DNA of 6,390 nucleotides from Chitinophagaceae bacterium UBA3430 (GTDB lineage Bacteria > Bacteroidota > Bacteroidia > Chitinophagales > Chitinophagaceae), in NCBI GenBank assembly GCA_002378975.1, contig DFST01000074.1, positions 1 to 6,390 of the forward strand. Reading direction: 5' to 3'. Both the position numbers and the translations under genes were made by a program. The notes beneath the pieces were generated by a model. The model made no database searches. It was not told where the DNA came from and saw nothing but the letters and a program-made list of their open reading frames with translations. Below are positions 6,068-6,390 of the stretch, in pieces (within the stretch, counting starts at the first letter, position 1; each line of letters begins with the position of its first letter).

Positions 6068-6390
6068 ATGTCAGATACGCATGCAGCCGCCCGTCAGGTC
6101 GTCGACCACATGATGCAACACGATCGATTTTCACAATGGCTGGGAATCGAAGTGTTGGAGGTGCAAGAAGGATCGAGCAGCATCCGAATGAAAGTTCGGG
6201 AGGAGATGGTCAACGGATTTGGCATCGCCCACGGGGGCATTGCGTTTTCATTGGCCGATAGCGCCTTTGCGTTCGCTTGTAACAACCGAAATCAACTTTC
6301 TGTTGCCCTCGACACCTCCATCAATTTCACGCGTGAAGTACGAGTGGGCGATGTACTTACGGCTACGGCGAAAGAAGAACACAACGGAAA
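6068..6390 (+). CDS. paaI: PaaI-type hotdog thioesterase (C-terminus cut by window edge)
   Basis: The frame opens at ATG 6068, six bases after the paaG stop, and runs for 107 full codons to the right edge. It is a hotdog-fold acyl-CoA thioesterase of the PaaI group, which hydrolyses phenylacetyl-CoA and ring-hydroxylated or dead-end CoA esters to free CoA when the pathway stalls. The core motif is NGFGIAHGGIAFSLADSAFA (49-68), containing HGG (55-57) and Asp64, which corresponds to the catalytic Asp61 of E. coli PaaI. The following DTSINFTREVRVGDVLTA (82-99) is the usual second half of the fold. E. coli PaaI is about 140 residues, so about 30 are missing. AAGGAA at 6051-6056, inside the end of paaG, is one of the few Shine-Dalgarno-like stretches in the window. 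Confidence 0.93.
   Translation, partial: MSDTHAAARQVVDHMMQHDRFSQWLGIEVLEVQEGSSSIRMKVREEMVNGFGIAHGGIAFSLADSAFAFACNNRNQLSVALDTSINFTREVRVGDVLTATAKEEHNG

Noticed and set aside
1..6390. Mobile elements, CRISPR arrays, tRNA or rRNA genes, or a novel defence or biosynthetic system
   Set aside because: Every stretch longer than 100 bases is assigned to a recognised gene. I see no repeat array, transposase, tRNA-like fold or unexplained coding region.

Overview
This window holds most of an aerobic phenylacetate (paa) degradation operon, with a divergent sugar-kinase-type gene at its left edge. The likely host is a member of the Bacteroidota. Three intergenic stretches carry matches to the Bacteroidota -7 promoter element TAnnTTTG, most starts lack a Shine-Dalgarno sequence, and the kinase has a DTMNFWM stretch I associate with Bacteroidota sugar kinases. 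The DNA has moderate GC and many C-ending codons, so a Chitinophagaceae- or Saprospiraceae-like lineage is possible. That placement is inference.

Layout: bases 1-869 (minus strand) are a PfkB-family kinase missing its C-terminus. Bases 870-969 are a divergent control region with a 20-bp near-perfect palindrome, a good candidate operator for the adjacent TetR-family regulator. From 970 to the right edge every gene is on the plus strand: tetR (970-1563), paaE (1563-2645), paaA (2719-3660), paaB (3670-4032), paaC (4032-4772), paaD (4780-5250), a paaG-like isomerase (5288-6061) and paaI (6068 to the edge, partial). Two junctions (tetR/paaE, paaB/paaC) are one-base TAATG overlaps. The largest gap, 73 bases before paaA, carries its own promoter-like element and a palindrome.

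How the genes work together: phenylacetyl-CoA is epoxidised on its ring by the PaaABCE multicomponent monooxygenase. PaaA is the diiron catalytic subunit, PaaC its structural partner, PaaB a small accessory subunit and PaaE the NAD(P)H-FAD-[2Fe-2S] reductase. PaaD is probably a maturation factor for metal-cofactor assembly. The PaaG-like enzyme converts the ring epoxide to the oxepin, and PaaI is a thioesterase thought to rescue CoA from dead-end intermediates. The ligase PaaK, the ring-opening enzyme PaaZ and the beta-oxidation enzymes PaaF, PaaH and PaaJ are not in the window and may lie further right.

I see no undescribed system here. The points worth a second look are regulatory (the operator, a possible internal promoter, a regulator translationally coupled to its target operon) and small protein oddities (an N-terminal extension on PaaB, and isomerase-type active-site residues in the crotonase).
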